Counted from the first letter of the stretch, positions 36,501 to 45,153 are shown. The stretch: DNA of 64,000 bases from Rhizobiales bacterium 65-79 (GCA_001896885.1 MKRJ01000013.1:247344-311343), one strand, 5' to 3'. Notes: generated from the letters alone by a model not told the origin. Program-made: numbers and translations.

Positions 36501-37517
36501 GCTGCCGATGCCGGTGGCCTGGGCGCCGTAGCCATAGGCTGCGTTGGCGGCGCCATTGCCCATGGCCGACGCGGCATAGCCGCTGGCGATATTGGCGCTG
36601 CTGTCGCCGAAGGCAGAGGCATAGGCGCCATAGGCGCTGTTATGGCTGGCGTTGCCATGGGCGTCGGCGGATGACCCGTAGGCGCTGTTGTAGCTGCTGT
36701 CGCCGCTGGCATTGGAGGCCTCGCCGGTGGCGTCGTTGCTGCTCGACATGCCGAACGATGAGGAATGGAGGCCGGTCGCGATATTGGAGCTGTCATTGCC
36801 CCCCGAGACCGCGGACCAGCCGGTGGCGATATTGCCGCTGTTGGAGCCGGCGGAATCGGCATAGCCGCCGAGCGCGACGTTGGTGCCGCCGTCGCCGCGC
36901 GCATCCGCGTAGGTGCCGCTCGCGATGTTGTTGCTGCCGGTGCCGCGTGCGCTCGCTTCATAACCCGATGCGGAATTGGCGCTGCCGTCGCCATAAGCGG
37001 CGGAAAGGATTCCGATCGCGATATTGTGGCTGATGGCGCCGGTCGCATTGTCCTGGTCGCCGATGGCGACATTGGCGCTGCTGTTGCCGCCGGCAAGCGA
37101 ACCGGCTCCGATCGCCGTGTTGTAGCTCGCTTCGCCGGAAGCGTCGGAGAGGGCACCGACCGCATTGTTGTAGCTGTAGGCCCCGGACGCGTTGGCGGAG
37201 GCCCCGACAGCGGTATTCTCCGCATTGTCGCCATTGGCGTTGGCGGCGACGCCATAAGCCGAATTGTTGGAGTTGCCGCCCGTGGCGGTCGCGTTGGCGC
37301 CGCAGGCCGTATTGGCTCCGTGCCCGCCGTCATTGGCTCCGTTGGCGTCCAGGCCGGACGCCTCGATGCATTCGAAGGCGTGCGCCGGCGTTGCCGCGCC
37401 GACCAGCATGGCGGGCGTGATTGCCAGCCCGCCGGCGCCGATGAGGGCGGCCGCGAACGCATAGGAGGACGCCGTGGCGAGAAGCCCGGCTTCCGCTCGT
37501 CTGGCGATGTTCGACAT
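33591..37517 (-). CDS. Trimeric autotransporter adhesin (YadA/BadA-like)
   Basis: The 1308-residue type Vc secreted adhesin has a long signal peptide ending near TPAHA (about 47). A YadA-head-like region of nineteen 16-residue repeats follows (74-377), then more canonical head repeats of the AVGQGA type. Several neck/HANS-like elements come next (ITGVAAGTEHDDAVNLEQL, RRIVNVADG with STDAVNGSQ, and RRITHVAAGTDPTDAVNVGQL), separated by stalk segments. The C-terminal YadA beta-barrel anchor (YNLREARAGIALALAAS to SAGASWTLN) closes it. It should trimerise in the outer membrane and mediate attachment. The coding sequence is strongly GC-rich and produces long meaningless frames on other strands. Confidence 0.95.
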   Translation of the reverse strand: MSNIARRAEAGLLATASSYAFAAALIGAGGLAITPAMLVGAATPAHAFECIEASGLDANGANDGGHGANTACGANATATGGNSNNSAYGVAANANGDNAENTAVGASANASGAYSYNNAVGALSDASGEASYNTAIGAGSLAGGNSSANVAIGDQDNATGAISHNIAIGILSAAYGDGSANSASGYEASARGTGSNNIASGTYADARGDGGTNVALGGYADSAGSNSGNIATGWSAVSGGNDSSNIATGLHSSSFGMSSSNDATGEASNASGDSSYNSAYGSSADAHGNASHNSAYGAYASAFGDSSANIASGYAASAMGNGAANAAYGYGAQATGIGSNNLALGSLAGAGGAYSANLALGLSAFSAGDGVANIAIGRNAAAGGTEGNTLGNANALAIGDGAQAGATAAGQTNATAVGQGATANAASASAFGQGAAASDTNSVAVGQGAIASSGQTTAVGNASNATGLASSAFGQNSRAFGDFSTASGAGSIVDTGAGNSSSYGVNSSVLANSGESTALGAFSTAGVAGLGTSTNVDATAVGFAANATASNTVAVGSWATAITDRDIAVGYGAGASGANSVVVGAGSADSGEANSLVLGANAFILGGVPGANVALGEGTLAARGSLTNYTAYGIAAPQSSIGEVALGNRQITGVAAGTEHDDAVNLEQLQGAIAAIPGAASYFISNDPGGAMLPVSSGANSSAGGYDAQATGADATALGQGALAGGTGMNGLANAGTTALGQGAQAGSTAAGQENATAIGQGANANAADASAFGQGATASAEGSVALGQGSVADTANTVSVGTAGNERRIVNVADGVISGTSTDAVNGSQFFTLQQQITSGGIGLVRQAGSGQPIQVGAATDGTEVDFTGADGSRVLTGVAAGTLTATSTDAVIGSQLLTANQRIAAAFGGGAGVDAGGQLGAPSYSVQGSTYDNVGGALGALDGQVTTNTTSIAALATQIGNGSVGLVQQDQATRAISVGATTDGDVVDVAGTAGDRRVAGVAAGAVTATSTEAVNGGQLFATNQAVAANTADIASLISTVTGIQTGSSTYVKVNSTAAPASASGSEAIAVGGNAVASADGALAIGLNASSTGTNAIAIGMGASATGSVAVGALAQAANGGAAYGDNSVATAQYSTALGPDASAAGADSVAVGHNAHATAANSVALGDESVADEANTVSVGSASSQRRITHVAAGTDPTDAVNVGQLDSVASGIEQQVSGVQKQVGYNLREARAGIALALAASSLQYDQRPGKASLSAAFGNFKGQSGIAVGFGYSASDRFRINASFEASPGTSDYGVSAGASWTLN
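35190..35310 (-). repeat. Internal duplication in the adhesin, copy 2
   Basis: This encodes GQGAQAGSTAAGQENATAIG followed by QGANANAADASAFGQGA. It is nearly the same as the segment encoded at 36213-36326, more than 300 residues earlier in the protein. The two DNA stretches are recognisably alike, pointing to a segmental duplication or recombination inside the gene. Confidence 0.65.
36213..36326 (-). repeat. Internal duplication in the adhesin, copy 1
   Basis: This encodes GDGAQAGATAAGQTNATAVG followed by QGATANAASASAFGQGA (residues about 398-435), the partner of the copy at 35190-35310. Such repeats can recombine and change adhesin length. Confidence 0.65.
36387..37298 (-). repeat. Nineteen tandem 48-bp/16-residue head repeats of the adhesin
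   Basis: Residues 74-377 split exactly into nineteen 16-residue units with the pattern xxAxAxGxxSxNxAxG, for example VAANANGDNAENTAVG, ASANASGAYSYNNAVG and LSAFSAGDGVANIAIG. Classical YadA head repeats are about 14 residues. The constant 16-residue phase with an inserted Asn-containing step is a distinct variant. The DNA has degenerated but the period is strict. Confidence 0.8.
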
Positions 37518-37658
37518 TTCTCCCGCTGCCCTTGCACCCCGGTTGCCATGCCGCGTGCGGCACGAAGTGGCGGAAGGTTGCGGTTTTCCGGCGCGCGCGA
37601 ACAGCCATCGTTCGGCTCACGATTCGTTAGCGTTCGCGCAAGGCCGGTGGATGGCCGC

Positions 37659-38567
37659 TCAGGCCGTGGCCAGGCTCTGGCCGGCGGAGCCGGCCGGCCA
37701 CCGATAACGCCGCGCCGCCGCGACCGCCGCCGCGACGGGCTGGCTGTGCGCCCGGCCGGCGACCGTCGCCAGACTGATCTGCCGGAATACCTCCGGGTCG
37801 ACCAGCCGGCGCATTTCGAGGCCGGGCAGGAGCGGCAGGTTCTCGGGCATCACCGCGCAGCCGAGGCCGGCCCGGACCAGAGACTGGATCCAGTCCTCGC
37901 GCTCGCCGACATAGCGGATGTTGACGGCGTCGTAGGGCTTTTCGACGCCAAGCCGCGCCAGGTTGGAGGGAAACTCACAATGCAGGCGCTTGACGTAGTC
38001 CTCGCCTTCCAGTTCGCGCATCGGCACCGCGTTCATCTGGCCGAAGCGGTGGCCGGGAGCGAAGGAGACGTAGAACGCCTCCCTGAACAGCGGTGTCACG
38101 CGGATGCGCTCGTCCGGTTTGGGTGAACTGGTCAGCGCGATATCGATCTCGCCGCCGAGCAACGCCGCTTCCAGTTCCTCGCAATTGGCTTCCCATATGT
38201 GCAGTTCGAGATCGGGCGCCTGATGGCGCAATGCGGTGAGGTATCCGGTCAGAACGTCGGCGCCGATCGACGCGAAGATGCCGAACTTCAGCCGCGAGCC
38301 GCTGAGCCTGGTATAGTCCTCGGCCTCGCGTCTGGCTGCGTCGGCGGCTTGGCTCACGACGGAAAAATGCTGGAGCATCAGCCGTCCGAGATCGGTCAGG
38401 TGGGTCAGGTGCCGCTCGCGCCGGAAAAGCTGTCCGCCAAGCTCCTCCTCCAGTTGCCGGATGCCGCGGCTGAGCGAAGGCACACTGACGCCGCACTGCT
38501 CGGCGGCACGGGTGAAGTTCAGCGTCTCCCCCGCCTTGAGGAAGTAGCGTATCTGGTGCATTTCCAT
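37659..38567 (-). CDS. LysR-family transcriptional regulator
   Basis: The 302-residue regulator has an N-terminal helix-turn-helix (MHQIRYFLKAGETLNFTRAAEQCGVSVPSLSRGIRQLEEELGGQLF) and a LysR substrate domain with LKFGIFASIGADVLTGYL and LVRAGLGCAVMPENLPL. It lies upstream of the adhesin gene on the same strand, 141 bp away, and not divergent from an obvious target. Regulation of the adhesin is possible but not shown. The start could also be the third-codon ATG. Confidence 0.88.
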   Translation of the reverse strand: MEMHQIRYFLKAGETLNFTRAAEQCGVSVPSLSRGIRQLEEELGGQLFRRERHLTHLTDLGRLMLQHFSVVSQAADAARREAEDYTRLSGSRLKFGIFASIGADVLTGYLTALRHQAPDLELHIWEANCEELEAALLGGEIDIALTSSPKPDERIRVTPLFREAFYVSFAPGHRFGQMNAVPMRELEGEDYVKRLHCEFPSNLARLGVEKPYDAVNIRYVGEREDWIQSLVRAGLGCAVMPENLPLLPGLEMRRLVDPEVFRQISLATVAGRAHSQPVAAAVAAARRYRWPAGSAGQSLATA

Positions 38568-38761
38568 GGCGAGCCCGCCCCCGATCGGTCTCAGTCGGAT
38601 CCGCCAGGATGCTAGCGTATCGACGGACGCCTAACCAGACGCGAACGAGAACGTCTCACGCCGCGGGATTGCCTGGGAGCGGGAATTGGATATGACGGCG
38701 CGCCGGTTCCCTACTGGTTACGAGTGATGCAGTATATCGGTCGGCCAAGAGGAGCGCTGGC

Positions 38762-39556
38762 TCAGCCGTTCGAGGACTGCACCACCGTGTATCGGATCGG
38801 GTACTGCGTGCGATAGCTGGTCTCGCCGCAAACCAAGGGCGCGCCGCCTCTGTCTGCCAGTGTATAGTCGCGTACGAGGATAGGGGTGCCTTGGGCGATG
38901 CGAAGGATTTTAGCCACGTCCGGCACGGCCGCTACGGCGTTGATGATTCCGTCGACTCGTGCCACCGGTCGCCCAACGCTCATTTCAAGTATATCGTACA
39001 TTGGACGCTGTCGCAGATCCTCGATCGACATCCGCTCGGCGATCTCGACAGGTATGAAACGGTTTTCCAGCACTGCCGGCGTCCCATCAACGATGCGCAG
39101 CCGGCGCATATGGTAAATCTCGCTTTCCGGCGCGACCCGCAACCGTTCAGCGGCCGACTGCTCGGCACTCTCAAGTGAAAAGGCCAGCAATTTGTAATCG
39201 ATGCGCGCGCCGGCTTCGACGATTTCGTCTTCGAACGAACGGATGCGGGCCGCATCCAGAGTCGTGGGAATCGGTCGTTGGCGCACGAAGGTCCCGCGTC
39301 CAGCCTCGCGCGAAACGAGACCTTCGAAGACAAGAAGCTGCATCGCGTGCACCACGGTCGAGCGCGTGGTTTTGAACTGGTCGGCGAGTGCCATTTCTGA
39401 GGGAAGACGGTCTCCAGGCCCGTATTCCCCCGAGCCTATGCGTTCACGCAGATGCGTCTGGATACGGGCATAGATTGGCATCGATTCCGTGCCGGAGGTC
39501 TCGCGCTTCCTTCGCTGTGCCTCGGATGCGGCCTCGGGCTCACTGTGCCTCGTCAC
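38762..39556 (-). CDS. GntR-family transcriptional regulator (HutC/UTRA subfamily)
   Basis: The 264-residue regulator has a winged helix (PIYARIQTHLRERIGSGEYGPGDRLPSEMALADQFKTTRSTVVHAMQLL) followed by a UTRA ligand domain (SEIYHMRRLRIVDGTPAVLENRFIPVEIA, CGETSYRTQYPIRYTV). GTG at 39556 is preferred because AGGA lies 6 bp upstream; an ATG at 39625 directly abuts the hyuB stop but has no ribosome site. It is the third gene of the leftward hyuA-hyuB-gntR operon. It is the best candidate to bind the ATGACTAGTCAT sites in the divergent control region. Confidence 0.87.
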   Translation of the reverse strand: MTRHSEPEAASEAQRRKRETSGTESMPIYARIQTHLRERIGSGEYGPGDRLPSEMALADQFKTTRSTVVHAMQLLVFEGLVSREAGRGTFVRQRPIPTTLDAARIRSFEDEIVEAGARIDYKLLAFSLESAEQSAAERLRVAPESEIYHMRRLRIVDGTPAVLENRFIPVEIAERMSIEDLRQRPMYDILEMSVGRPVARVDGIINAVAAVPDVAKILRIAQGTPILVRDYTLADRGGAPLVCGETSYRTQYPIRYTVVQSSNG

Positions 39557-39625
39557 GTTCTTTCCTGTCTTTCCTGTCGTACGACCCCGGCCGTCAATGC
39601 TCGGCCCGAGCGCCTGAAAAGGCAT

Positions 39626-41287
39626 TTAACGGCAGCCATCGACAGCCGACGCATATCCGAATTCCACGTCTCGTGCACGGTCCTTGAGACTACGCGCATC
39701 GGGCCTGCCGTAGCCACCACCGCCAGCAGAAAGGCAAACAATGCGATCACCACCATCAATCGCAATCTCGCTCTCACGTCCACCCAAAGCTTCGCGTCGA
39801 CCGTCGCTTCGCAGAATCTCGCAGGCATGGACCTGGCCGGCATGGCCCCCGACAAGACCATAGGGAGCCACTGCCGTACCTGAGCCCGTAAAGATCATCC
39901 GCCCGCGGTTCTCGCCATTGTAGCGAATGACAATTCGCCCACCCAAACCGCCTCTGAATTGCCCGTCTCCGCCGGAATCAGGACGCAGCTCATAGGCTTC
40001 GACAGTCAGCGGATAGCTCGATTCGGTTCGCTCGATACTAGGCGAAGGGGTGCCGCCGGGGTTGTGGATGCCTCCCAGATTGGGCCAACCATCGCCGGTC
40101 GCGAAGGCGCCGGCGCCGCCGCGGTTGAAGAAGGAATGCCAGATGAAAGGAGCCCCTGTCGCATCCTCGCTGGCGATGACAAAGCGGAAGCGCCGGGCAA
40201 AGCCGCAAATGGCGTTCTCTGGCAGCGCCTCGGCCATCGCCATCAGGACGGCCTCTATGATCGTCGCTGCCGTCAACGACGTGCAGGCCGCGACCGGCGC
40301 CGGCTCGCGGGGGTGAACAAGGCTGCCCTCGCGCGTGACGAGATGAATGGCGTCGGCGCTGCCGTAGTTCAGTGCCTCGGTATCGTCGAGCAGATACAGG
40401 AGCGCCACGTTTACCGCGGCTCTGGTGTTGGCGATCGGGCTGTTCAGGAAATTGTCGACCTGATCCGGACAGTCGCTCAAGTCGACTTCGGCCGACTCCG
40501 GCGAAAGGCGGATCGTGACCGGCAACTCGATCGTCACGCCCGGCGCGTCACCTTCCAGCAGACCCACGGCTTTGTAGGTGCCCGACCGGCAGCGTGCAAG
40601 CAACGCCCGCATGGAGGCTGCGCCTGCGTCGAGGATCGCTTCGGCGCACTGGGCGATCTCGTCTGCGCCATAGCGTGCGATCAATTCTTCCAGCCGACGG
40701 GCACCAACCTCCACGGCGGCGATCTGCGCCATCAGGTCCCCCTTCAGGTCGTTCGCCTTGCGTGAGTTCAATCCCAACAGCGCCAGCACGTCCTGCCTGA
40801 GCCCCTTCTCATCCACCAGCCGAAGGGGTGGGATGCGCAATCCTTCGTGCCAGATCTCGCGCGCGCCGGGCGAGTAGCCGCCTGCGGAAAGCCCGCCGAT
40901 GTCGCCCTGATGTGCGCGGATGGAGACCCAGAGTCGTAGGGTTCCCGCCGTGAAGACGGGCTTTGCCATCGTGATGTCGGGCAGGTGGCTGCCGCCGGCG
41001 TAGGGATCATTCGCGATCAGAATATCGCTGGGATGGATATCGCCGGCAAATGCATGGGCCATCTCCCGGATCGCCGTCGACATTGCACCCATATGGATCG
41101 GCACTCTCTCGGCCTGGGCGACCGTGCGCCCCAGACTGTCGTGGACCACGGCGGAGAAATCCTGATTTTGGTTCAGAATTGGCGAAAAGCAGGTTCTGGT
41201 CATGGTCTCGACCATCTCCTCGGCGATCGCCTGCAATTTATGGCGGACCACCGACAGGGTGAGGGGGTCGACTACGGAACTGGCCAT
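39626..41287 (-). CDS. N-methylhydantoinase B-type subunit (HyuB)
   Basis: The 553-residue protein is the HyuB partner of ATP-dependent hydantoin/oxoproline hydrolases. Typical segments are LSVVRHKLQAIAEEMVETMTRTCFSPIL, the metal-site-like NDPYAGGSHLPD, HQGDIGG and the glycine-rich end SAGGGGYGRPDAR. Its start overlaps the hyuA stop by 16 bp, and it is followed by gntR. With HyuA it should hydrolyse a cyclic amide at the expense of ATP. Confidence 0.92.
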   Translation of the reverse strand: MASSVVDPLTLSVVRHKLQAIAEEMVETMTRTCFSPILNQNQDFSAVVHDSLGRTVAQAERVPIHMGAMSTAIREMAHAFAGDIHPSDILIANDPYAGGSHLPDITMAKPVFTAGTLRLWVSIRAHQGDIGGLSAGGYSPGAREIWHEGLRIPPLRLVDEKGLRQDVLALLGLNSRKANDLKGDLMAQIAAVEVGARRLEELIARYGADEIAQCAEAILDAGAASMRALLARCRSGTYKAVGLLEGDAPGVTIELPVTIRLSPESAEVDLSDCPDQVDNFLNSPIANTRAAVNVALLYLLDDTEALNYGSADAIHLVTREGSLVHPREPAPVAACTSLTAATIIEAVLMAMAEALPENAICGFARRFRFVIASEDATGAPFIWHSFFNRGGAGAFATGDGWPNLGGIHNPGGTPSPSIERTESSYPLTVEAYELRPDSGGDGQFRGGLGGRIVIRYNGENRGRMIFTGSGTAVAPYGLVGGHAGQVHACEILRSDGRREALGGRESEIAIDGGDRIVCLSAGGGGYGRPDARSLKDRARDVEFGYASAVDGCR

Positions 41288-43383
41288 CGCGCACTCTCTC
41301 TCGGGCTGGTTTTCGCTGATACCTCCAAGCTCTCGGCCGGACGGGTGATGTGCAGGCAGCCCCAGGCGTCGACCTCAACCGTATCTCCGTCGTGGAGCAG
41401 GATGGTGGTGGATTCCGATTCGAGGAGTGCCGCTCCCGCGATTCTCGCGCCGGCACCCAATTCCTCGACCTTGTAGAGTGAAACCTCACGCCAGCCGCCT
41501 CCCGTGCCGCCGAGATATATCGCGCGACTGTGGCGTGACCTCGCCTGCCCCTCCTGTGGGTCGAGCCGGGGCAATTCCATACCTGGTAGTTGTCCGAAGG
41601 CGGCTGCGCGCAACGTTTCGACTACGCAGAGTTCGCCGGGGTGGTGATGGCCGTACCGGGCATCATAGGTGGAAACGAAGGCGGTGGCGAGCCGGGCGGT
41701 GACCTCTTCCGGCAGCCAGTCCGGATCGACTTGAACCGGCAGTGTGTGGATCTGTCTTGCATAGCGGCAGTCCGCGATGAGTCGAATAGTGATCCCGTTC
41801 CGCGAGAAGCCCTGCATTTCGAGCGACCGCCGACCCTCGACGGCAAGTTCCTCGCAAAGCTCGGCTAGGCCTGACAGGTCCCCGACCGCGCGGCCGATCG
41901 CGCGTTGAGCATCTTGGCGCAGATCGGCGCTGAGAAAACCAAGCGCGGAAAGCACGGAGGCCTGGCGCGGGATGACCGTACGCGGCATGCCGATCTCGCG
42001 CGCGACCGCTGCCGCATGAAGGCCGCCGGCCCCCCCAAAGGACAACAGCAGATGGTCGCGCGGATCGGAGCCACGACGTACCGTGGCGAGACGCACTCCC
42101 TCGGTGATACGACTCGTGGCGAGGCGATGGATTGCGAGTGCGGCGGTTTCGACATCGAGCCCGAGCGGAGCGGCGACATGTTCTTCCAGCGCGGCTACGG
42201 CTGACGACCGTGAAAGGGCCAGTTCGCCACTCAGAAGTCCCTGCGGCGATATATATCCGAGGACAAGATTGGCATCGGTCAGTGTCGGCAGCGTTCCGCC
42301 GCGGTCGAAGCACGCCGGCCCCGGATCCGCGCCGGCGCTTTGTGGCCCCAGGTCGAGGATGCCACCTGTCCTGACCCGGGCAATGCTGCCGCCTCCAAGG
42401 GCCAACGGATTCACTTCGATCGCCGGCACGGCGATCTTCGTGTCGAGCAGCACCTTTGTCTGCGTCTCGACCGGGATGCCGTCTTCGATGATGCATATAT
42501 CGGTGCTGGTTCCGCCCGTGTCGAACGTGATGGCCCGGCTCTCACCCAGTTCGCCTAAGATCGCCACGGCGGCCAGTGCGCCGCCCGCCGGCCCGCTGGT
42601 GACTGCGTTTACGGCGCGCTGGGCGGCCTTTGCCGCCAAGACGACCCCTCCGTTCGATTGCATGATCATCAGCGGACTGGCGACGCCTTCATCCGCCAGC
42701 CGATCCGAAAGCCGCCCGAGATAGCTGTCGAGCCCTGGGCCGACATAGGCGTTGGCGACCGAACTGGAAAGGCGGTCATATTCTCCCTCGCGCGGCAGGA
42801 TCTGGTGCGAGAGCGTCACGAAGGGCGACCAGCCGATCTCGGAAATGGTCTCGGCAACGCGCAACTCGTGTGTAGGGTTGCGGTGAGAATGGAGAAAACA
42901 CACGACCACCGCTTCGATATCCGCCGCACGCAGTTCGGCGATCGCGGCCTCCACCGCATCGCGGTCGAGCGGCGTTTCAATGCTGCCGTCGGCGCGGATG
43001 CGTTCAGGCACTTCCAGACGAAGCGACCGTGGGATCAAAGGAGCGGGGAATGGCTCGCGCAGCCTGTAGCGGTTGGCCTTGGTGCCCTCGCGCAACTCCA
43101 GAAGGTCCCGGAAGCCTTCGGTGGTGATCAGTCCGACCCGCGCGCCGCTGCGTTGGACGAGGATATTGGTGGCGACCGTGGTGCCGTGGATGAGCAGATC
43201 GGTTCTCTTAAGCAGATCCGTGAGATCGAGCCCGAATCGGAGGGCCAGCCGGGAGAGGCCGGTCATGACGCCGAGACCTGGGTCAGCCGGAGTCGAAGGC
43301 GTTTTTACATATCGCAGCCCGAACTGATGATCGAGGCCGACGAGATCGGTAAAGGTCCCCCCGACATCAACGCCGATGCGCAT
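41272..43383 (-). CDS. N-methylhydantoinase A-type subunit (HyuA)
   Basis: The 703-residue ATPase-like subunit has the actin-fold phosphate motifs: MRIGVDVGGTFTDLVGLD at the N-terminus, HGTTVATNILVQRSGARVGLITT, and ITFDTGGTSTDICII. It ends with the ESTTILLHDGDTVEVD segment typical of HyuA. GGAAGGGGG precedes the ATG, and the operator-like palindrome at 43403-43414 lies 20 bp upstream. It leads the operon divergent from the large rightward operon, which encodes a second HyuA. Confidence 0.92.
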   Translation of the reverse strand: MRIGVDVGGTFTDLVGLDHQFGLRYVKTPSTPADPGLGVMTGLSRLALRFGLDLTDLLKRTDLLIHGTTVATNILVQRSGARVGLITTEGFRDLLELREGTKANRYRLREPFPAPLIPRSLRLEVPERIRADGSIETPLDRDAVEAAIAELRAADIEAVVVCFLHSHRNPTHELRVAETISEIGWSPFVTLSHQILPREGEYDRLSSSVANAYVGPGLDSYLGRLSDRLADEGVASPLMIMQSNGGVVLAAKAAQRAVNAVTSGPAGGALAAVAILGELGESRAITFDTGGTSTDICIIEDGIPVETQTKVLLDTKIAVPAIEVNPLALGGGSIARVRTGGILDLGPQSAGADPGPACFDRGGTLPTLTDANLVLGYISPQGLLSGELALSRSSAVAALEEHVAAPLGLDVETAALAIHRLATSRITEGVRLATVRRGSDPRDHLLLSFGGAGGLHAAAVAREIGMPRTVIPRQASVLSALGFLSADLRQDAQRAIGRAVGDLSGLAELCEELAVEGRRSLEMQGFSRNGITIRLIADCRYARQIHTLPVQVDPDWLPEEVTARLATAFVSTYDARYGHHHPGELCVVETLRAAAFGQLPGMELPRLDPQEGQARSRHSRAIYLGGTGGGWREVSLYKVEELGAGARIAGAALLESESTTILLHDGDTVEVDAWGCLHITRPAESLEVSAKTSPRESARWPVP

Positions 43384-43402
43384 GGCACCCCCTTCCGCTA
43401 AG

Positions 43403-43414
43403 ATGACTAGTCAT
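43403..43414. promoter_or_regulatory. Operator candidate at the hyuA promoter
   Basis: ATGACTAGTCAT is a perfect 12-bp palindrome, 20 bp upstream of the leftward hyuA start and immediately after a possible -10 (CATAAT on the minus strand). Its size and TGnCTAGnCA-like layout resemble HutC-type GntR operators such as TGGTCTAGACCA. Confidence 0.5.
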
Positions 43415-43488
43415 TATGCTATCTAGCGAAGCGTAGCCGCCCGATCAACAAGCTTTCCTTCGTGTCTGAAAGATTGTTGTTGACTTAA

Positions 43489-43500
43489 ATGACTAGTCCT
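43489..43500. promoter_or_regulatory. Operator candidate at the rightward promoter
   Basis: ATGACTAGTCCT matches the palindrome at 43403-43414 in 11 of 12 bases, 86 bp away. It lies between a possible -35 (TTGTTG, 43477-43482) and -10 (TATAGC, 43500-43505) spaced 17 bp, so binding would block the rightward operon promoter. Confidence 0.48.
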
Positions 43501-43755
43501 ATAGCGTGAGGCTGACCGTGCTGGCTTGCGCGACGGTCTACCTAAGCCGGTCTCTGTGAAGCCAATTCGCTTTTGGGAGGTTGTGGTTACGCAAAGGCCG
43601 GTAAGCCCGACGATGGGAGCTGGTCTGGGTCGCATCCGGAGGGAAGAGATCGGATTTCCGTGCGAGCACGGGAGGGTAGTCCGGGCGGAACGTCTTCTTG
43701 AAGTGGCGAGCGCTGGCACGTTTGGACTGGAAGAATTCGGAAGAGGCGCAAACAG

Positions 43756-45153
43756 GTGATTGAATCGGATTGGTCAGATATTGCCGCTGCTGTCGACAAT
43801 GAAGTCGATTCCGGCTTGTCGGACCTTTTGGGCGCCATCGCGATCCCTTCTGTCGTCGCCGGAGGGCCCGAAGGCATCGCCGCTTCCGCCGACTATCTGA
43901 AATCGCTTCTTTCGAATGAGGGCTGGCAGGCTGAAATCATCCCGATCGGCGAAAGTCGCGCTGTGCTTGCCGAAACCGGAAGGGCGGATGGACGCTGCCT
44001 GCTCCTCTACGGCCACCACGACGTGCAGGTGCCCGAGCCTCTGGATGCGTGGCAAACGCCACCCTTCGCGCCCGAGATTCGCGACGGCCGCATCTGGGGA
44101 CGCGGCGCCGCCGACAACAAGGGTCAGTTCTTCTGCCACATATTCGCCGTCCGAGTCCTCCGCCGGCTGCTGGGCGAGGTGCCATTGCGGCTGAAGCTGC
44201 TTCTTGATGGTGAGGAAGAGGTAGGCAATCCCGGATTGGAGGACATGGTCGCCCGGCTTGAGCCCCGTCTGCGGGGCGCAGAATTCGTCTTCACCATGGA
44301 CGGACCGGAACATCCCGATGGCACGCCGCGCATCGTCTTCGGATTTCGCGGCGGCTTTACCCTGCGACTGACGCTCCGCTTGATGGACGAAGACCAGCAT
44401 TCCGGCCATTGGGGCAATCTCGCGCCTGACGCCGCCTTGCGCCTGTCGCGCCTGCTTTCCGGCCTGGTCGCCCCGGACGGACGAGTCACGGCACCGGGCT
44501 TCTACGATGGTATCGTCCCGCCTGGACCGGCCGAGGCGATCGAGATGGAGCGCATTCCCTTCGACCCGGTCGCGATGGCGGCCGCCCTCGGCGCAGACGC
44601 GCTGGCCGGTCCGCAAGATGCCTCGCCGCTGGAGCGGATGATGTATCTCCCCTCATTGTCCGTGACTGGCATCGCGTCGGGCTATGTCGGCACCGGCAGT
44701 CAGCACCGCAACTCGATTTGCGCGGAGGCGCGCGCGCAGATCGACGTACGCAGCGTCGCTGGCCAGGACAACGAGACAATGGTCGCAGGCATCACCGCAT
44801 ACCTGACGGCGATCGAACCACGTTTGAAGATCGAATTACTGGCCCGCAAATATGCATCTTCAACGCCGATCGACACCCCGGTGGCGCAAACCGTCATCGG
44901 TGCATTCGAGCGCGGCTTCGGCAAGCGGCCAATCCTGTTACCGCGCAGCGGCGGCTCGGCTCCCGACGTGCTTTTCACCCGTGCGCTCGGAATCCCCTCG
45001 CTCTGGAGCCACATCGCCAATGCGGACATGCGGGCTCATGCGCCAAACGAGAACATGCGGATCGATCGTATCAAAGCGGGCAGCCGGACCGTGGCGGCCC
45101 TGCTCCTGGATATGGCCGGGCTGCTCGCCCCTGCTCAGCGAGGTGTGGCGTGA
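43756..45153 (+). CDS. M20-family metallopeptidase (dipeptidase-like)
   Basis: The 465-residue enzyme has the M20 dizinc set: H87-x-D89 (YGHHDVQVP), D120 (GRGAADNKG) and the catalytic and metal acidic pair in LLLDGEEEVG (about 153-155). A lid-domain HSGHWG region and a C-terminal His in NADMRAHAPNENMRID complete the set. Relatives cleave dipeptides, N-acyl or N-carbamoyl amino acids. GTG at 43756 has GAGG about 9 bp upstream. It is the first gene of the long rightward operon and overlaps hyuA as GTGA. Processing of a ring-opened product from HyuAB is a likely role. Confidence 0.9.
   Translation: MIESDWSDIAAAVDNEVDSGLSDLLGAIAIPSVVAGGPEGIAASADYLKSLLSNEGWQAEIIPIGESRAVLAETGRADGRCLLLYGHHDVQVPEPLDAWQTPPFAPEIRDGRIWGRGAADNKGQFFCHIFAVRVLRRLLGEVPLRLKLLLDGEEEVGNPGLEDMVARLEPRLRGAEFVFTMDGPEHPDGTPRIVFGFRGGFTLRLTLRLMDEDQHSGHWGNLAPDAALRLSRLLSGLVAPDGRVTAPGFYDGIVPPGPAEAIEMERIPFDPVAMAAALGADALAGPQDASPLERMMYLPSLSVTGIASGYVGTGSQHRNSICAEARAQIDVRSVAGQDNETMVAGITAYLTAIEPRLKIELLARKYASSTPIDTPVAQTVIGAFERGFGKRPILLPRSGGSAPDVLFTRALGIPSLWSHIANADMRAHAPNENMRIDRIKAGSRTVAALLLDMAGLLAPAQRGVA

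Larger units (their letters stand above)
43384..43755. other. 372-bp divergent control region between the two hyu operons
   Basis: It contains two copies of a palindromic operator candidate and a possible rightward promoter, and no supported gene. A 77-codon frame at 43526-43759 overlaps the M20 start without recognisable features. The rightward transcript would have an untranslated leader of about 240 bases, in which I see no known riboswitch. Confidence 0.55.

Noticed and set aside
36387..37298. 48-bp periodicity that could suggest a CRISPR array
   Set aside because: Units are degenerate, coding and without constant repeats or unique spacers. They are protein repeats.
33777..37549. Long frames (636-660 codons) overlapping the adhesin gene on both strands
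   Set aside because: They consist of low-complexity repeats produced by the repetitive GC-rich adhesin coding sequence in wrong frames.
43526..43759. 77-codon frame between the hyu operons
   Set aside because: No recognisable features; a 98-codon antisense frame is equally open, so it is probably an untranslated leader.
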